A stretch of 64,000 bases of DNA from Pseudomonas arcuscaelestis (GTDB lineage Bacteria; Pseudomonadota; Gammaproteobacteria; Pseudomonadales; Pseudomonadaceae): contig NZ_JACOPV010000008.1 in NCBI RefSeq assembly GCF_016881005.1, positions 124,001 to 188,000 on the forward strand. Reading direction: 5' to 3'. Made by a program: the position numbers and the translations under genes. Shown piece after piece: positions 32,945 to 41,640 of the stretch. Below the pieces are notes generated by a model, which was given only the letters and a program-made list of their open reading frames with translations, was not told the DNA's origin and did no database searches. Every line of letters starts with the position of its first letter. Within the stretch, counting starts at the first letter, position 1.

Positions 32945-33595
32945 TCAGTGGCTAATGCGGTTGATGATTGCTTCCCAGCCGGGCCAATCACTGGTGCCGT
33001 GGTCGCCGCTACCCGTGACGTGTTCCACCTCCCACTCTGCGAGTGCTACCTTCTCGGCGTCTGTCATCGCAGTTGCGGCTTTGATGATGCGCTCGTAGCG
33101 GGCGATCGCGCTCTCTGTGAAACGATTAGAGTTTTCCCGGTCTTGCTCTGCCTTATCAATCATTTCAAGTCCTCGACTAGGGTTTGTGTCAGGGGCTAAG
33201 GGTGCTTCGTCCTGGCTACTTGTGGGTTCTAACACGTCCGCCAGACAGCTGAAACCATTGGCAGTTCGGTTGCAGATAAGCTGGTGAGCACCCATGGCGA
33301 CCACGGCATAACCGATCAAGAGCAAGGACATGTTCCCAAATCCAAGCACCCATCCGATGGCGGTGGCTACGCAAACCCCGGCAAACAAATACGGCTTCGG
33401 CCTATGCAGTGGGTGGCCGGCGAGCCTATACCGCAATGCAAGGTTCTTGTACGTACCGCAGCGGAGGGCACGCTCCTGGCGGTCCAGCCCCCGAGCCATT
33501 TGCTCTGCTTCTGCGATTGCTCGCATGGCATCCTTGCGGTAGAGGGCCTGGAACGACTTGCTCCAGTTATCGAAGTCCTGTGCATGCTGTTGCAT
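32945..33595 (-). CDS. Membrane protein with FDNWSKSFQALYRKDA head
   Basis: 216 residues. The N-terminal helix (FDNWSKSFQALYRKDAMRAI, GLDRQERALRCGTYKNLALR) precedes two hydrophobic segments at about 70-86 and 89-107, then a soluble tail ending in an acidic helix. A frameshifted paralogue lies directly upstream at 33698-34104. Function unknown. Confidence 0.7.
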   Translation of the reverse strand: MQQHAQDFDNWSKSFQALYRKDAMRAIAEAEQMARGLDRQERALRCGTYKNLALRYRLAGHPLHRPKPYLFAGVCVATAIGWVLGFGNMSLLLIGYAVVAMGAHQLICNRTANGFSCLADVLEPTSSQDEAPLAPDTNPSRGLEMIDKAEQDRENSNRFTESAIARYERIIKAATAMTDAEKVALAEWEVEHVTGSGDHGTSDWPGWEAIINRISH

Positions 33596-33697
33596 GGCGG
33601 GTCATTCCATCCTGATGTGAGTAGTGTTGATGTCGGTGTGGCTTGGTACCTGTCCGGCGATATCTAGGCTCTTGGCCCTAATTGTGTCTCTCTGGAT

Positions 33698-34104
33698 CTA
33701 GGTGGTTTCGAGCACATCCGCCAGTTGGTTCCATTTCCTGGACAATCGCATGCAGTAGAAGTAATCAAGAAAGACAGCAGCCGAACCTACTACGCCGCCC
33801 AACAGTGAAAAATCTCCTACTCCAAACGCATAGCAAATTAGGGTGAAGCCCCAGGCACCGATGAGCATTTGGCGCTTTTGGCCAGCGAGAGGCCGAGCGG
33901 CTTGCTTGTGCTGCACTGCAAGGTTTTGAAGGTGGCACGCAGTAGACGGCGATCCACGGGCTCCAGTTTCATTGCCCTGTACCGGGCTTCCCCGACCGCT
34001 TTCAGGGCATCCTTTCGAAAAAGGGTGAAGAACTCCCTGGCGCACCAGTCATTGAAGTCCTTAACTTGGTCCTGCATTTCGGGTTGCTCCATTTCGACGC
34101 TCAT
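33698..34104 (-). pseudogene. Frameshifted paralogue of 32945-33595
   Basis: From ATG 34104 the frame reads VKDFNDWCAREFFTLFRKDA, ALKAVGEARYR, RRLLRATFK and then leaves alignment. In the neighbouring frame the homologous protein continues NLAVQHKQAARPLAGQKRQ, two hydrophobic segments, and LSRKWNQLADVLETT, ending at 33698. The intact paralogue has TYKNLALRYRLAGHPLHRPK and FSCLADVLEPT at those places. One added A in the AAAA run (33924-33927, plus strand TTTT) restores the frame. The repaired protein would still lack the long C-terminal tail. Confidence 0.75.
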
Positions 34105-34200
34105 TCAACTTGCAGGCTGAATGTGTACCTGCCGGATCCACCTGACCAGGTGCCCGGGGGCGAACCGCGGCTGCGTGCGGCTCGCTCACTGAAGCCAGGT

Positions 34201-35628
34201 CTATGCTGTTGCTGGCGCATCTACCAGCTGCAGGCGGCCGGTAAGGACTGCGTTTTTGATGGTATTGAATTCCCATGCAAAGATCTGAGACTCCACCGAT
34301 ACCCGCAGCCCTTTCCGGTAGTCATGCTTCTTCCGGCGGATGAATGCCTCAGCCGCGTCCTTGGTAAGGTGAGAGTTTACGTATTCCCAGGTTTCTTGGT
34401 AGCCAACGACACTGTGCTCCGGCAGTTTACCGAGAATCTCCCAGCGTTCATCTTCATCTGCATCGAGGAAATTCTTCTCTTCGAGCTCCTGCATCGAACG
34501 GTCAAGGCCTTCTCGCTGGGCCTCACTCAGCCCATTCCAATACTCCTCGGGCGAAAACCATTCCCGGTCTTCGCATGTGAGTACCAGGTCTTGGCTGTAG
34601 TCCGAGTCAATGCCATACACCAGCCGGCGCGCCTCAACGGTGAACAAAGCCTCGGCTGTGCAGTGGCTTCTCACTCCATCCCCGACGCAGTCGTGGTGTA
34701 GGCGCTGCACGAAGTCCGCCCAGGTCGCCGGCGTCAGGTCATCTCCATCGGCCAGGCTAAGCCGCGCGACTTCGGTGTCAGTCTGACTGGTAACCACGGT
34801 CACTGGCTGCACACTCCGGCGGCGCACCGGTGCCATGCCTTGGGGGCTGAAAGCCGAACCAACATTGAGCGGTGCCTTTGCACCTACCAGCAGCCAAGTA
34901 GCAGCGTCACCACCCAGTTGCTGATCATCGACCAGGATCGTTTCGCCTTCGCGGAGCAGGCGATACTCAGCTGCACCGGGCAGGACGGGCGCTGCCGGCG
35001 CGGCAGCGGCGTTCATGGCCTTGTACTCGGCCAACATGTCTTCGGGCATCCCGGACTCGGTGAAGTAGTCGACCAGGCGATTCATCCACGACGTTCGGAG
35101 TTCAAGTTCGGCGCTTTGCCGGTCGGTCCACTGGACCAGGGCTGTGGCCAAGATGTTGCACACATCGCCACGCAACATTGGCTCAACGGTGCCGACCAGC
35201 GCATTGTCAATCAGCTGCCACAGCGCCTGGCGTTCGGGCGGGGGAAGGCGCCCCACGTCGACTGGCTCTCGGCCGGTGGTGTGCTGGCTCACTGCCGCTT
35301 GGAAGGCCGCACTCACCCCACTAAGCTCGGGGTAAATAGTCTTCAGAATCGCGCTGTACTGGTCATAACTGATGATGGCGTCTACCGCTGAGCGCCCATC
35401 CATCCACAGCACATCCAGTTGGCAATGGCCGAAGCCGGGCTGCAATTTGTCGCGAATGGTCTGAAGCTCTGAACCAATGAGCTTTCCCAGCAGGACTGCA
35501 GCGTCATTGATGAAGCCCAGGCTGCTGTCACCTTCGTAGGCCTCTTGAAGCGACTGCACCGTCGCCTCTACGTCCGGCAGTTGATGAGGATCGCTCTGTG
35601 TCCCTGGTACAAGCTGGTTGTTGCTCAT
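34201..35628 (-). CDS. 475-residue orphan
   Basis: A largely helical acidic N-terminal half, an Ala/Pro linker, a short beta segment EYRLLREGETILVDDQQLGG of the kind seen in small phage proteins (YRLLxEGExI-x-D-x-x), and a charged C-terminal half (EEYWNGLSEAQREGLDRSM, AEAFIRRKKHDYRKGLRV). No enzyme motif is seen. It follows the 171-residue gene by 4 nt and probably shares its promoter module. Confidence 0.75.
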   Translation of the reverse strand: MSNNQLVPGTQSDPHQLPDVEATVQSLQEAYEGDSSLGFINDAAVLLGKLIGSELQTIRDKLQPGFGHCQLDVLWMDGRSAVDAIISYDQYSAILKTIYPELSGVSAAFQAAVSQHTTGREPVDVGRLPPPERQALWQLIDNALVGTVEPMLRGDVCNILATALVQWTDRQSAELELRTSWMNRLVDYFTESGMPEDMLAEYKAMNAAAAPAAPVLPGAAEYRLLREGETILVDDQQLGGDAATWLLVGAKAPLNVGSAFSPQGMAPVRRRSVQPVTVVTSQTDTEVARLSLADGDDLTPATWADFVQRLHHDCVGDGVRSHCTAEALFTVEARRLVYGIDSDYSQDLVLTCEDREWFSPEEYWNGLSEAQREGLDRSMQELEEKNFLDADEDERWEILGKLPEHSVVGYQETWEYVNSHLTKDAAEAFIRRKKHDYRKGLRVSVESQIFAWEFNTIKNAVLTGRLQLVDAPATA

Positions 35629-35632
35629 CGGT

Positions 35633-36148
35633 CTAGGCCCCTACGTTGTTGGATTGGGCACCCGCAATAGCTGCAGATGCAAAGTCAGAGATCGTGACCC
35701 CGCGAGGCACCTGAAGGGATGCGATTGTTTGCATGTCCCGTTGCAGGCGGTTGTGGCGCAGACGCAGGTCGCTCAATTGCGCAGCGAGTTCCTCAGGGGT
35801 CAGCACTGGACTGTCGGCACTGCAGTTCAGGTCCTGACAGAGGATCCCTTTGTCGCATTCGGTCGGGAGCCGGTTGTTGAGCAGTGTGCGCAGCTCATCG
35901 CGCTCTACCGCTGCGGCATTGAACCTGCTGGCGGTCAGTTTCAGCCGGGTGAGGATACGTTCAGCATTCTCCCTGGGCAGACAGATGCCGCCGCCGGTAC
36001 CGGGATGAGAGAGCAGGCTGCGGAACTCGTCACGTTCAACCTTCGCGGCCTTGAATGCGGATGCTGCTGTGTTGAGGCGAACAAGAATTCGATCAGCCAG
36101 ATCGTGCGGCAGCGTGACGACGCTTGCCTTACTGGATGGGGGGCTCAT
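35633..36148 (-). CDS. 171-residue protein with internal duplication
   Basis: Two tandem helical repeats of about 37 residues (ADRILVRLNTAASAFKAAKV, ERDEFRSLL and AERILTRLKLTASRFNAAAV, ERDELRTLL). The C-terminal part (RLRHNRLQRDMQTIAS, VPRGVTISDFASAAIAGA) is shared with the gene at 51398-51882. Start ATG is preceded by AAAGGAA. Function unknown. Confidence 0.8.
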   Translation of the reverse strand: MSPPSSKASVVTLPHDLADRILVRLNTAASAFKAAKVERDEFRSLLSHPGTGGGICLPRENAERILTRLKLTASRFNAAAVERDELRTLLNNRLPTECDKGILCQDLNCSADSPVLTPEELAAQLSDLRLRHNRLQRDMQTIASLQVPRGVTISDFASAAIAGAQSNNVGA

Positions 36149-36220
36149 GTGGACGGTTCCTTTGCATCTTGAGTGTCCTGGTGCGCAATGTGCTTCGCAG
36201 CAGGTCGGGACGATGCGAGG

Positions 36221-36249
36221 ATCATCTCCCGAAACTCAACGTGCCGGAA
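36221..36249 (-). promoter_or_regulatory. Promoter module 18 (TTCCGG)
   Basis: TTCCGGCAC, 17-nt spacer, GATGAT; 72 nt before the gene at 36148. Confidence 0.7.
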
Positions 36250-36306
36250 CCCAAAAAGGGGGCACGCTTTTCAGGTGCTGGTGTTGCGAGGTACTGCACA
36301 TAAGCA

Positions 36307-36328
36307 AAGCCCGCGAAAGTCGCGAGCT
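36307..36328 (-). terminator. Hairpin after the 304-residue membrane gene
   Basis: AAGC..GCGA and TCGC..GCTT pair imperfectly 13 nt after the stop at 36341, with a T-rich run following on the transcribed strand. Confidence 0.5.
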
Positions 36329-36340
36329 TGTTGAAGATGC

Positions 36341-37255
36341 TTACCAGGTCAACCCTGGTCGCTGGGCAATCAACCGATCCGTTTTGTGTGCCCAATGCCA
36401 ACAGACCAGGACATCGAGGACAAACGCAAGAACTGCGACTGCGCCAATAGTTTGAAGATAATCATAGTGCTCGGTGAGCAGTGCTCCGAACGCCAGCCAG
36501 GCCATAGATAGGAGTGCCACCAGGAGTACGGGCTTAGCCCACCACCGCTTTGGCTCCTGTTGCTCGGTTGCTGAAGGGGCGATATGGCATAGCGTTGCAT
36601 CGGCCTCCATGTCACGCACGGCTTGCAGATTGAGGTCCGCGTCGGAATTCTGATAACTGAAAATCACCGGGAGGTTATCGAGAATCTTAATGACGTAACC
36701 CGGTGCAGTGGAGGATTTCAGGATCTCCTGAACCTGCTCCTCGTTAATGGCGAACCCCGACAGCCTGTCTACATCTTTCTCGAGGATGATTTTGATGATC
36801 CGGGTGACGATAGCAATCACACCTATTGCGGCGACAGCCAGCGCGAAAACAGTAGCCACTGTGGCGCCATTAAGATCCGCACCCTGCTGAGAGCCAACGT
36901 AACTGATACCCCAATGGCAGCTGTACAGCACACCCGCTAGGAGCAGGCAATCCCCGATGGTACCCAGTACTCCCGAGATGATAGATAGCGGCTTGTCGAC
37001 TTTGCCGGCAGCCCGAGACTTCAGCAGGTTCTTGGCTCCCAATTTTAGGGCTTTAAGGACGGACATCGACGATCGACGTGTTTCATGCCCAGTTAGCAAT
37101 ACTTGGTCTACTCGGGTCAGTGTGGCGAGCACGTTTCTAACCGCGGGAGGAGGGCAGCCTCTTAGAATCTGCTGCGCCTGTGCGTTGCTAATCAGGTATT
37201 CCTTTTCTCGTAGCATCACTGAATCCGGGGTCGTTTCGATGCTTTCAAGTATCAT
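36341..37255 (-). CDS. 304-residue membrane protein
   Basis: A soluble N-terminus (EKEYLISNAQAQQILRGCPP), then hydrophobic segments at about 90-111 and 130-156, a 75-residue soluble loop (INEEQVQEILKSSTAPGYVI), and two more TM segments near 240-285, ending with a basic tail. Likely inner-membrane, four TM. Unrecognised; no promoter module upstream. Confidence 0.7.
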   Translation of the reverse strand: MILESIETTPDSVMLREKEYLISNAQAQQILRGCPPPAVRNVLATLTRVDQVLLTGHETRRSSMSVLKALKLGAKNLLKSRAAGKVDKPLSIISGVLGTIGDCLLLAGVLYSCHWGISYVGSQQGADLNGATVATVFALAVAAIGVIAIVTRIIKIILEKDVDRLSGFAINEEQVQEILKSSTAPGYVIKILDNLPVIFSYQNSDADLNLQAVRDMEADATLCHIAPSATEQQEPKRWWAKPVLLVALLSMAWLAFGALLTEHYDYLQTIGAVAVLAFVLDVLVCWHWAHKTDRLIAQRPGLTW

Positions 37256-37390
37256 GGATCCTCAGAGTGCCGCAAAGCCAAAATGCTACCTTAAATGTCC
37301 AGCTGGCCCGAGGCGGGTGAAAGCGCTCCCCAACCTTCTCCAGAGTACGAGCTGGCGCTAGGAAGACGCCGGGCGGGCAGGCATCCAGCT

Positions 37391-37425
37391 AATACGGACA
37401 CTTGCGCTCGGAGAATGTCCGTATT
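37391..37425. repeat. CGGACA hairpin, copy 2
   Basis: AATACGGACA and TGTCCGTATT form a perfect 10-bp inverted repeat with a 15-nt loop, in the gap upstream of the 304-residue gene. Confidence 0.7.
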
Positions 37426-37489
37426 CCTCAATTCCGAAGGTCGGTACTGATTGCTCATACCTCGCTTGGGGATCGGGAAATGTGGGTCG

Positions 37490-37729
37490 CTATGCGTCCT
37501 GGATGAGGCAGCGAAGGCACTCCAGCACGAACCGGCCAAACTCAGGTGCCGCCGCGATCGCTTCGCCCATTGTGGAATACCCGCTACCGATGAGCCCCAG
37601 ATAGCGCAGCTCGAAGCCCCCTGCGTCGTCGGTGATGGCCATCATCTCCTGACCGGCGAAAAGAGCCGTTTGCATCACCTCAGGAGTGTCGCCAACCCAT
37701 ACCTGTTGAGGGCGATTGAGCGGGAACAT
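37490..37729 (-). CDS. 79-residue orphan
   Basis: ATG 37729 is preferred for the AAAGGAAG directly upstream. Contains QQVWVGDTPEVMQTALFAGQ and a GFELRYLGLIGSGYSTM segment. Second gene of a two-gene unit, 31 nt after the stop at 37761. Confidence 0.65.
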   Translation of the reverse strand: MFPLNRPQQVWVGDTPEVMQTALFAGQEMMAITDDAGGFELRYLGLIGSGYSTMGEAIAAAPEFGRFVLECLRCLIQDA

Positions 37730-37760
37730 ACTTCCTTTCTGCGTTCTGATCTTCACCGAT

Positions 37761-38153
37761 TCATACCTTTTCAACCTGTACGTGAAAAGCACGATCATTA
37801 CACGAAAAGTCCACGCGGGGCTTAATCGCGCCGGACGCAAGGGCGTCCATATGGTCGAATGCACTCTGAGGTTCGAAGAAGTATTTATCTTCGTAGTAAT
37901 CACCCTCACACTCCAGCATTACGCAGAACACGAATTTGCTGTCCAGCGGTGCGTCAGGAAAGAACGTATAGAAGCTGAGGGATGTGGAGTCCTTTTTGCC
38001 GTTACTACAGACCGTGAACTCGATTTGCTCACTAGAAAAGCGCGGGTCATGGTGGAAGCCGGTAACTGTCACCGCGAATGGCTTCTCAGCCATAAAGCCG
38101 ATGAACAGTGTTTGACCGATCTCTGGTCGAAAGGTGGAGGACTTCGTGGTCAT
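37761..38153 (-). CDS. 130-residue orphan
   Basis: Starts at MTTKSS (38153). The earlier in-frame ATG at 38189 overlaps the promoter hexamer, so it cannot be in the transcript from that promoter. Beta-rich protein (IGQTLFIGFMAEKPFAVTV, KFVFCVMLECEGDYYEDKYF). Unrecognised. Confidence 0.75.
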   Translation of the reverse strand: MTTKSSTFRPEIGQTLFIGFMAEKPFAVTVTGFHHDPRFSSEQIEFTVCSNGKKDSTSLSFYTFFPDAPLDSKFVFCVMLECEGDYYEDKYFFEPQSAFDHMDALASGAIKPRVDFSCNDRAFHVQVEKV

Positions 38154-38189
38154 GGGAGAACTCTTCGGCTGTAGGGAGTTGTTGCGCAT

Positions 38190-38218
38190 ATGGTGTCCCC
38201 TCTGTGCATGTGCCAGAA
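38190..38218 (-). promoter_or_regulatory. TTCTGGCAC promoter module 19
   Basis: TTCTGG, 17-nt spacer, CACCAT; 36 nt before ATG 38153. Confidence 0.8.
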
Positions 38219-38271
38219 GCCCCTACCGCAGATGTGTGGATCTGGTGGCAGCATTGCCGCCCAACCATGGG

Positions 38272-38802
38272 TTATGAGTAGGTTTCCACTTCGCGCACCT
38301 TCTGCTGTTCGTAGTGGCGGATCACCCCTTGTGCAGCTTCCTCAACGTCCAGGGCTCGGCCCCACGCCATCAGCCATGGGCAGACTTCTCTTTCATTGGG
38401 CTCGGCCTGGGTGAACAGATCGCCCTTTAACTCTGAAACCCGCGCTTGCACCGCAACCAGCCACTTGCTGTAGGGCAGATCAAGTGGCTTGGCTGGCTCG
38501 AGCCATGTGCTGGAGAGGGCTAGCTCCCCGGCGTGATAGTTGTTGTAGTAGAGCTGGGTGTAAACCTCATGGGCCAGGTTGTACTGGTCGGCCAGCTCGG
38601 GGAGGTCCTGGAACATCAGCGGGGCGCGAGGCCCGTAGTGGCGGTGCATCAGCACTTCGTTGGACGCGAGTTCGTGCACAGCGTCATACGCCGCTTGAAC
38701 CGCGTCGTCGGTCTGAGCCTCAAAGCCCTCCATTCCGGCGAGAACTTCGACATCAACCCAGAGGAGGCGGGCTGCGAGTGCTTCTTGGAATGCTGGGTTC
38801 AT
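38272..38802 (-). CDS. MNPAFQEALAARL-family protein, copy 2
   Basis: 176 residues from ATG 38802 (GGAG 8 nt upstream). Shares MNPAFQEALAARLLWVDV, HRHYGPRAPLMFQDLPELAD and QYNLAHEVYTQLYY with the gene at 19941, but ends after the conserved region without the coiled tail. Function unknown. Confidence 0.8.
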   Translation of the reverse strand: MNPAFQEALAARLLWVDVEVLAGMEGFEAQTDDAVQAAYDAVHELASNEVLMHRHYGPRAPLMFQDLPELADQYNLAHEVYTQLYYNNYHAGELALSSTWLEPAKPLDLPYSKWLVAVQARVSELKGDLFTQAEPNEREVCPWLMAWGRALDVEEAAQGVIRHYEQQKVREVETYS

Positions 38803-38836
38803 ATCTGGAGCTCCGGGGTACTTGGGAAGTGCGGCC

Positions 38837-38865
38837 ATCATCAGGGGAGCTTCCTTGTGGCAGAA
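38837..38865 (-). promoter_or_regulatory. Promoter module 20 (TTCTGCCAC)
   Basis: TTCTGC, 17-nt spacer, GATGAT; 34 nt before ATG 38802. One base off the usual first block. Confidence 0.75.
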
Positions 38866-38876
38866 CCCCGCTCTCC

Positions 38877-38933
38877 GAACATTTGCTGTACCGGATCAGA
38901 CCCCAGGTCAGGAATTCACTTCATCACCCCATG
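38877..38933. repeat. Dispersed imperfect repeat, copy A, in a gene-free stretch
   Basis: About 57 nt here (GAACATTTGCTGTACCGGAT ...) match 39841-39903 with small changes; both copies lie just upstream of a promoter module. The remaining gap to 39255 holds only a start-less TM-like frame (GLTALLVGLAVVSALGI, about 39003-39140, minus strand) and no supported gene. Confidence 0.6.
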
Positions 38934-39255
38934 CACCTCCGGGGCTTCAATGCACAGAAAAGGTCGGAACTGGGGGAGGAATCCGATCCTTGATGCAGCC
39001 TATTTCAAGGCCGAAAGGAGCGTATCAGTAGCATCGGCGCGAGACTTACCATGAAGCTTAGAAATTCCCAGGGCGGAAACCACCGCTAGGCCAACCAGTA
39101 GCGCGGTAAGCCCGGGCGTTCTTCTTGAAATAGGTCGGCTGCTGGTGCCGGGCCAACAATGGGTTTGAGAGCTCCGCGGAGCCCCCTTGTCTGAGGTGTG
39201 CGGTCAACGTTGACCGCCAGGCCAAATCGTCATTGGTAGCAGCGCCTGATCTCTA

Positions 39256-39732
39256 TCATGCAACCGCCGCGCCCTCGCCCCCGGACGAATCGGAGAGCAT
39301 CAACTCCACTGGCACATGGATGGTTTCGCCGAACTTGGTAACCACGATGGCCCTGCACAGGGCGACCAGCTCATTGCGGCATGGCTCGGTGGTGTACTGC
39401 TCGCCGGCTGCGTAGTAGATGTTCGCGATCCAGCGTTCCGACGTCTCGGTTCCTTCCGCGCCGTAGTGAGCCTCCGGGGTTAGAGCCACCTGAAACTCCC
39501 GCAGCAGTGGACCAGCATCTGCCCAGTCGCTGCTGGGGCGGAATGATCCAAATCCATGCGGCGTGACACAGAAGATACGGGCCACTTCTTTGTGGACGGG
39601 AGGAACGATTTTGATGTCAATGCCCGCAGCCTTAGCCACGGCCCAATCGAGCGCCGGTCCATCAAGGTCGTTGAGGTGGACTGCGACAAATCCCGCTAGT
39701 GGGGAAGGGGTGAATACGGGTTGAGTGTTCAT
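39256..39732 (-). CDS. DUF2591-like phage/plasmid protein
   Basis: 158 residues from ATG 39732. LDGPALDWAVAKAAGIDI near the start and the FRPSSDWADAGPLL block followed by an Arg/Leu-rich C-terminus (NELVALCRAIVVTKFGETI) match phage DUF2591 proteins, where LxGxxLDWAVAxAxG, ST-x-WxxGGPLI and ALRxxVxxxxG occur in this order. Function of the family is unknown. A remnant of its 3' end lies at 40515-40607. Confidence 0.8.
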   Translation of the reverse strand: MNTQPVFTPSPLAGFVAVHLNDLDGPALDWAVAKAAGIDIKIVPPVHKEVARIFCVTPHGFGSFRPSSDWADAGPLLREFQVALTPEAHYGAEGTETSERWIANIYYAAGEQYTTEPCRNELVALCRAIVVTKFGETIHVPVELMLSDSSGGEGAAVA

Positions 39733-39763
39733 GCGGGCTCCAGTCTGAGGGTTTTGATGTGCC

Positions 39764-39792
39764 ATCCTGTCCTGGAAACCCACGTGCCAGAA
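39764..39792 (-). promoter_or_regulatory. TTCTGGCAC promoter module 21
   Basis: TTCTGG, 17-nt spacer, CAGGAT; 31 nt before ATG 39732. The sequence around it is very similar to module 23. Confidence 0.85.
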
Positions 39793-39840
39793 GCCTGTAC
39801 CTTTCAGATCAATTGGCTCAAAGAGCCTGTTCCCATTTCC

Positions 39841-39903
39841 GAACATTTGGTGTGACGAATCAGACCCCCGATCAGGGATTCATTCATTTCATCACCCCCA
39901 TGA
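39841..39903. repeat. Dispersed imperfect repeat, copy B
   Basis: Matches 38877-38933; both contain ATCAGACCCC and TCATCACCCC. Confidence 0.6.
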
Positions 39904-40049
39904 CCCCTCAGGTCCGTAATTTGACGCCAACTACAAAGAAACTTGTTGGCTCAGAGCTTCAAAGGCATGCGATCATTGCAACAAGTTCACTTAATCGCGT
40001 GTTTGATGCCACATAGGGGCGACAAACATTTTTGTAGAGGGTTGCCCGA

Positions 40050-40508
40050 ATGAGTGCACCAAGGTTTGAGCGCCTCGCCGATCGGCTGGTTAAGTCCAGG
40101 ACGGATGCGGGATTTAGTCAGCAAGAGCTTTGCAAGGCTTCCGGGGTTTCTCAGCAGACTATCTCTGCGCTCGAGTCCGGGAAAATTGGTAGCTCGAAGG
40201 GCCTGCTTGCGCTGGCCAAAGCCTGCAATGTGGATGTCGAATGGCTTATGGAGGGTGATCGGCTTACGGGTCATCCTGGGCGCTCAGGGCAAACCAGCAT
40301 TGGTCACAGCATCATTGCGGACGCCCAGGCCCGGATAAAGGGGATCGTCCAGGCCGATATTTTGGTGAAAGTGGCACACGAGCAACTGAAAGCGGCGCTG
40401 GGGGTACTGACCCAGTCGCAGCACCCTGCATCGCAGCAGCTGATTGAGGCCATAGCCATTGTGGAGAAAACCTCTGCAGAGCTCAGCGCTGACTCTCGCA
40501 GCGTCTGA
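40050..40508 (+). CDS. Xre-family transcriptional regulator
   Basis: 152 residues, GAGGG 8 nt before the ATG. Residues about 8-65 form a classic lambda-Cro/CI-type HTH: RLVKSRTDAGFSQQELCKAS, GVSQQTISALESGKIGSSKG and LLALAKACNVDVEWLMEG. The C-terminal 85 residues are helical and probably dimerise. It lies between a DUF2591-like gene and the remnant of another, at the head of a plus-strand gene run. It has no module of the repeated type and may control nearby genes or itself. Confidence 0.85.
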   Translation: MSAPRFERLADRLVKSRTDAGFSQQELCKASGVSQQTISALESGKIGSSKGLLALAKACNVDVEWLMEGDRLTGHPGRSGQTSIGHSIIADAQARIKGIVQADILVKVAHEQLKAALGVLTQSQHPASQQLIEAIAIVEKTSAELSADSRSV

Positions 40509-40514
40509 TCTCTG

Positions 40515-40607
40515 TCATACCTCCGCCGCGCCCTCGGCCCCGGGCGCATCGGAGAGCATCAACTCCGCTGGCACATGAATGGTTTTGCCGAACTTGGTAA
40601 CCACGCT
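40515..40607 (-). pseudogene. 3' remnant of a DUF2591-like gene
   Basis: The last 28 codons of the gene at 39256 recur here with a few changes (VTKFGKTIHVPAELMLSDAP, then GAEGAAEV and stop). The rest of the gene is absent, so this is a leftover of a duplication or replacement. Confidence 0.8.
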
Positions 40608-40654
40608 GTGCCTTGCGTTGTAGTTTCGAGGCAAAAAATTTGATTGGTGCTGGC

Positions 40655-40683
40655 TTCTGGCACGCGGGGTTACAGTCCAAGAT
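40655..40683 (+). promoter_or_regulatory. TTCTGGCAC promoter module 22
   Basis: TTCTGG, 17-nt spacer, CAAGAT; 112 nt before the gene at 40796. Confidence 0.75.
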
Positions 40684-40795
40684 TGACACTCAAACGACAT
40701 GTCCGGGCAGGTTGAATGTCCGATCGTATTGTAAGGGTGCTGGACGAAAATCTTGCCCAGTTCAATGGTCCATCCGTAAACGCTTAGGAGTTTTC

Positions 40796-41095
40796 ATGTC
40801 AGACATTTTTCAACCTCGCACCGAGCCAGCCAAAAGTATCTATGGGGCGTTCCAGGCTGAGGCTGCAATGCGTGCTGAACGTAGCCTCGACGAATGGCAG
40901 GCCGCCGAACGAAACGCCGTCCATCGAGAGGCCGGCATTCAAGCCCAAAAAATGGGCCTGCGTGTGCCCACGATGAGCGAGGTCGAGCGGGCTGAGCGTC
41001 ACGCTTTTGGCTCTATTGATTACGGCTCTAAGTGGGCGCATGCCTTGGCAGTCGCCATGCGTCAGTCTGCCCATTCAGAAGGAAATAGCCAATGA
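40796..41095 (+). CDS. 99-residue helical orphan
   Basis: Starts behind TAGGAG. Helical, charged protein (SLDEWQAAERNAVHREAG, PTMSEVERAERHAFGSID). Its stop overlaps the ATG of the next gene, so the pair is coupled. Unrecognised. Confidence 0.7.
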   Translation: MSDIFQPRTEPAKSIYGAFQAEAAMRAERSLDEWQAAERNAVHREAGIQAQKMGLRVPTMSEVERAERHAFGSIDYGSKWAHALAVAMRQSAHSEGNSQ

Positions 41096-41385
41096 ACCTG
41101 TGTAACCCCGATGGATTTGAGGGCCTGAGAGCCCGCCGTTCCGCCGAGCTTGAACGCCTGCCTTATCATTTACGCCCGCTGCTCGACGTGATGCATTCCG
41201 GCGCACGGTGGAAATTGGTAAGCGCATTGAGCGATTTGGTACTGCCTGCGACTGTGCCCGTGGAGCGTCTTCGCGGTATGGCTTTGGGCATGATCAATGC
41301 CGCGAAGATCCGTGATGAACTGAGTGAGTCGGCGGCTGACGCGCTATCGGCTTATGTGCTGGCTCTACCAATTGCGCCCCAGTAG
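41092..41385 (+). CDS. 97-residue helical orphan
   Basis: Overlaps the previous gene by ATGA. Helical (RARRSAELERLPYHLRPLLD, RLRGMALGMINAAKIRDEL). Unrecognised soluble protein. Confidence 0.7.
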   Translation: MNLCNPDGFEGLRARRSAELERLPYHLRPLLDVMHSGARWKLVSALSDLVLPATVPVERLRGMALGMINAAKIRDELSESAADALSAYVLALPIAPQ

Positions 41386-41393
41386 TAAAGCGC

Positions 41394-41627
41394 ATGTTCT
41401 ACGAAATCGTAAAAGCGGCGTACGAAGCCGGAAATGTGCGGGTTGTTCCTTCAAACCCGGGTTGCGGTGATCGCATCACAGTCGAGGCAGATGGCCTCAT
41501 CGGCTTTAAGGCAGCGTTTCTCACCAATACTGAGAGGCAGATGTTGGCCGAGCTTTCCAAAAACGATGCGATGGCCGTGACCGCAGGGGATGCTGTCCCT
41601 GATCCTTGGAAGGGCTTCATCAAGTGA
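41394..41627 (+). CDS. 77-residue orphan ending in VPDPWKGFIK
   Basis: Starts 8 nt after the preceding stop. Short alpha/beta protein (FYEIVKAAYEAGNVRVVPSN, DRITVEADGLIGFKAAFL). Its last ten residues and the bases after them match the end of the membrane protein at 16703, although the rest is unrelated. Confidence 0.65.
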   Translation: MFYEIVKAAYEAGNVRVVPSNPGCGDRITVEADGLIGFKAAFLTNTERQMLAELSKNDAMAVTAGDAVPDPWKGFIK

Positions 41628-41640
41628 TAGGAAAACTACG

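Noticed and set aside
34066..34701. 211-codon plus-strand open frame
   Set aside because: Opposite the 475-residue gene, with no ribosome site and Cys/Leu-rich shadow composition.
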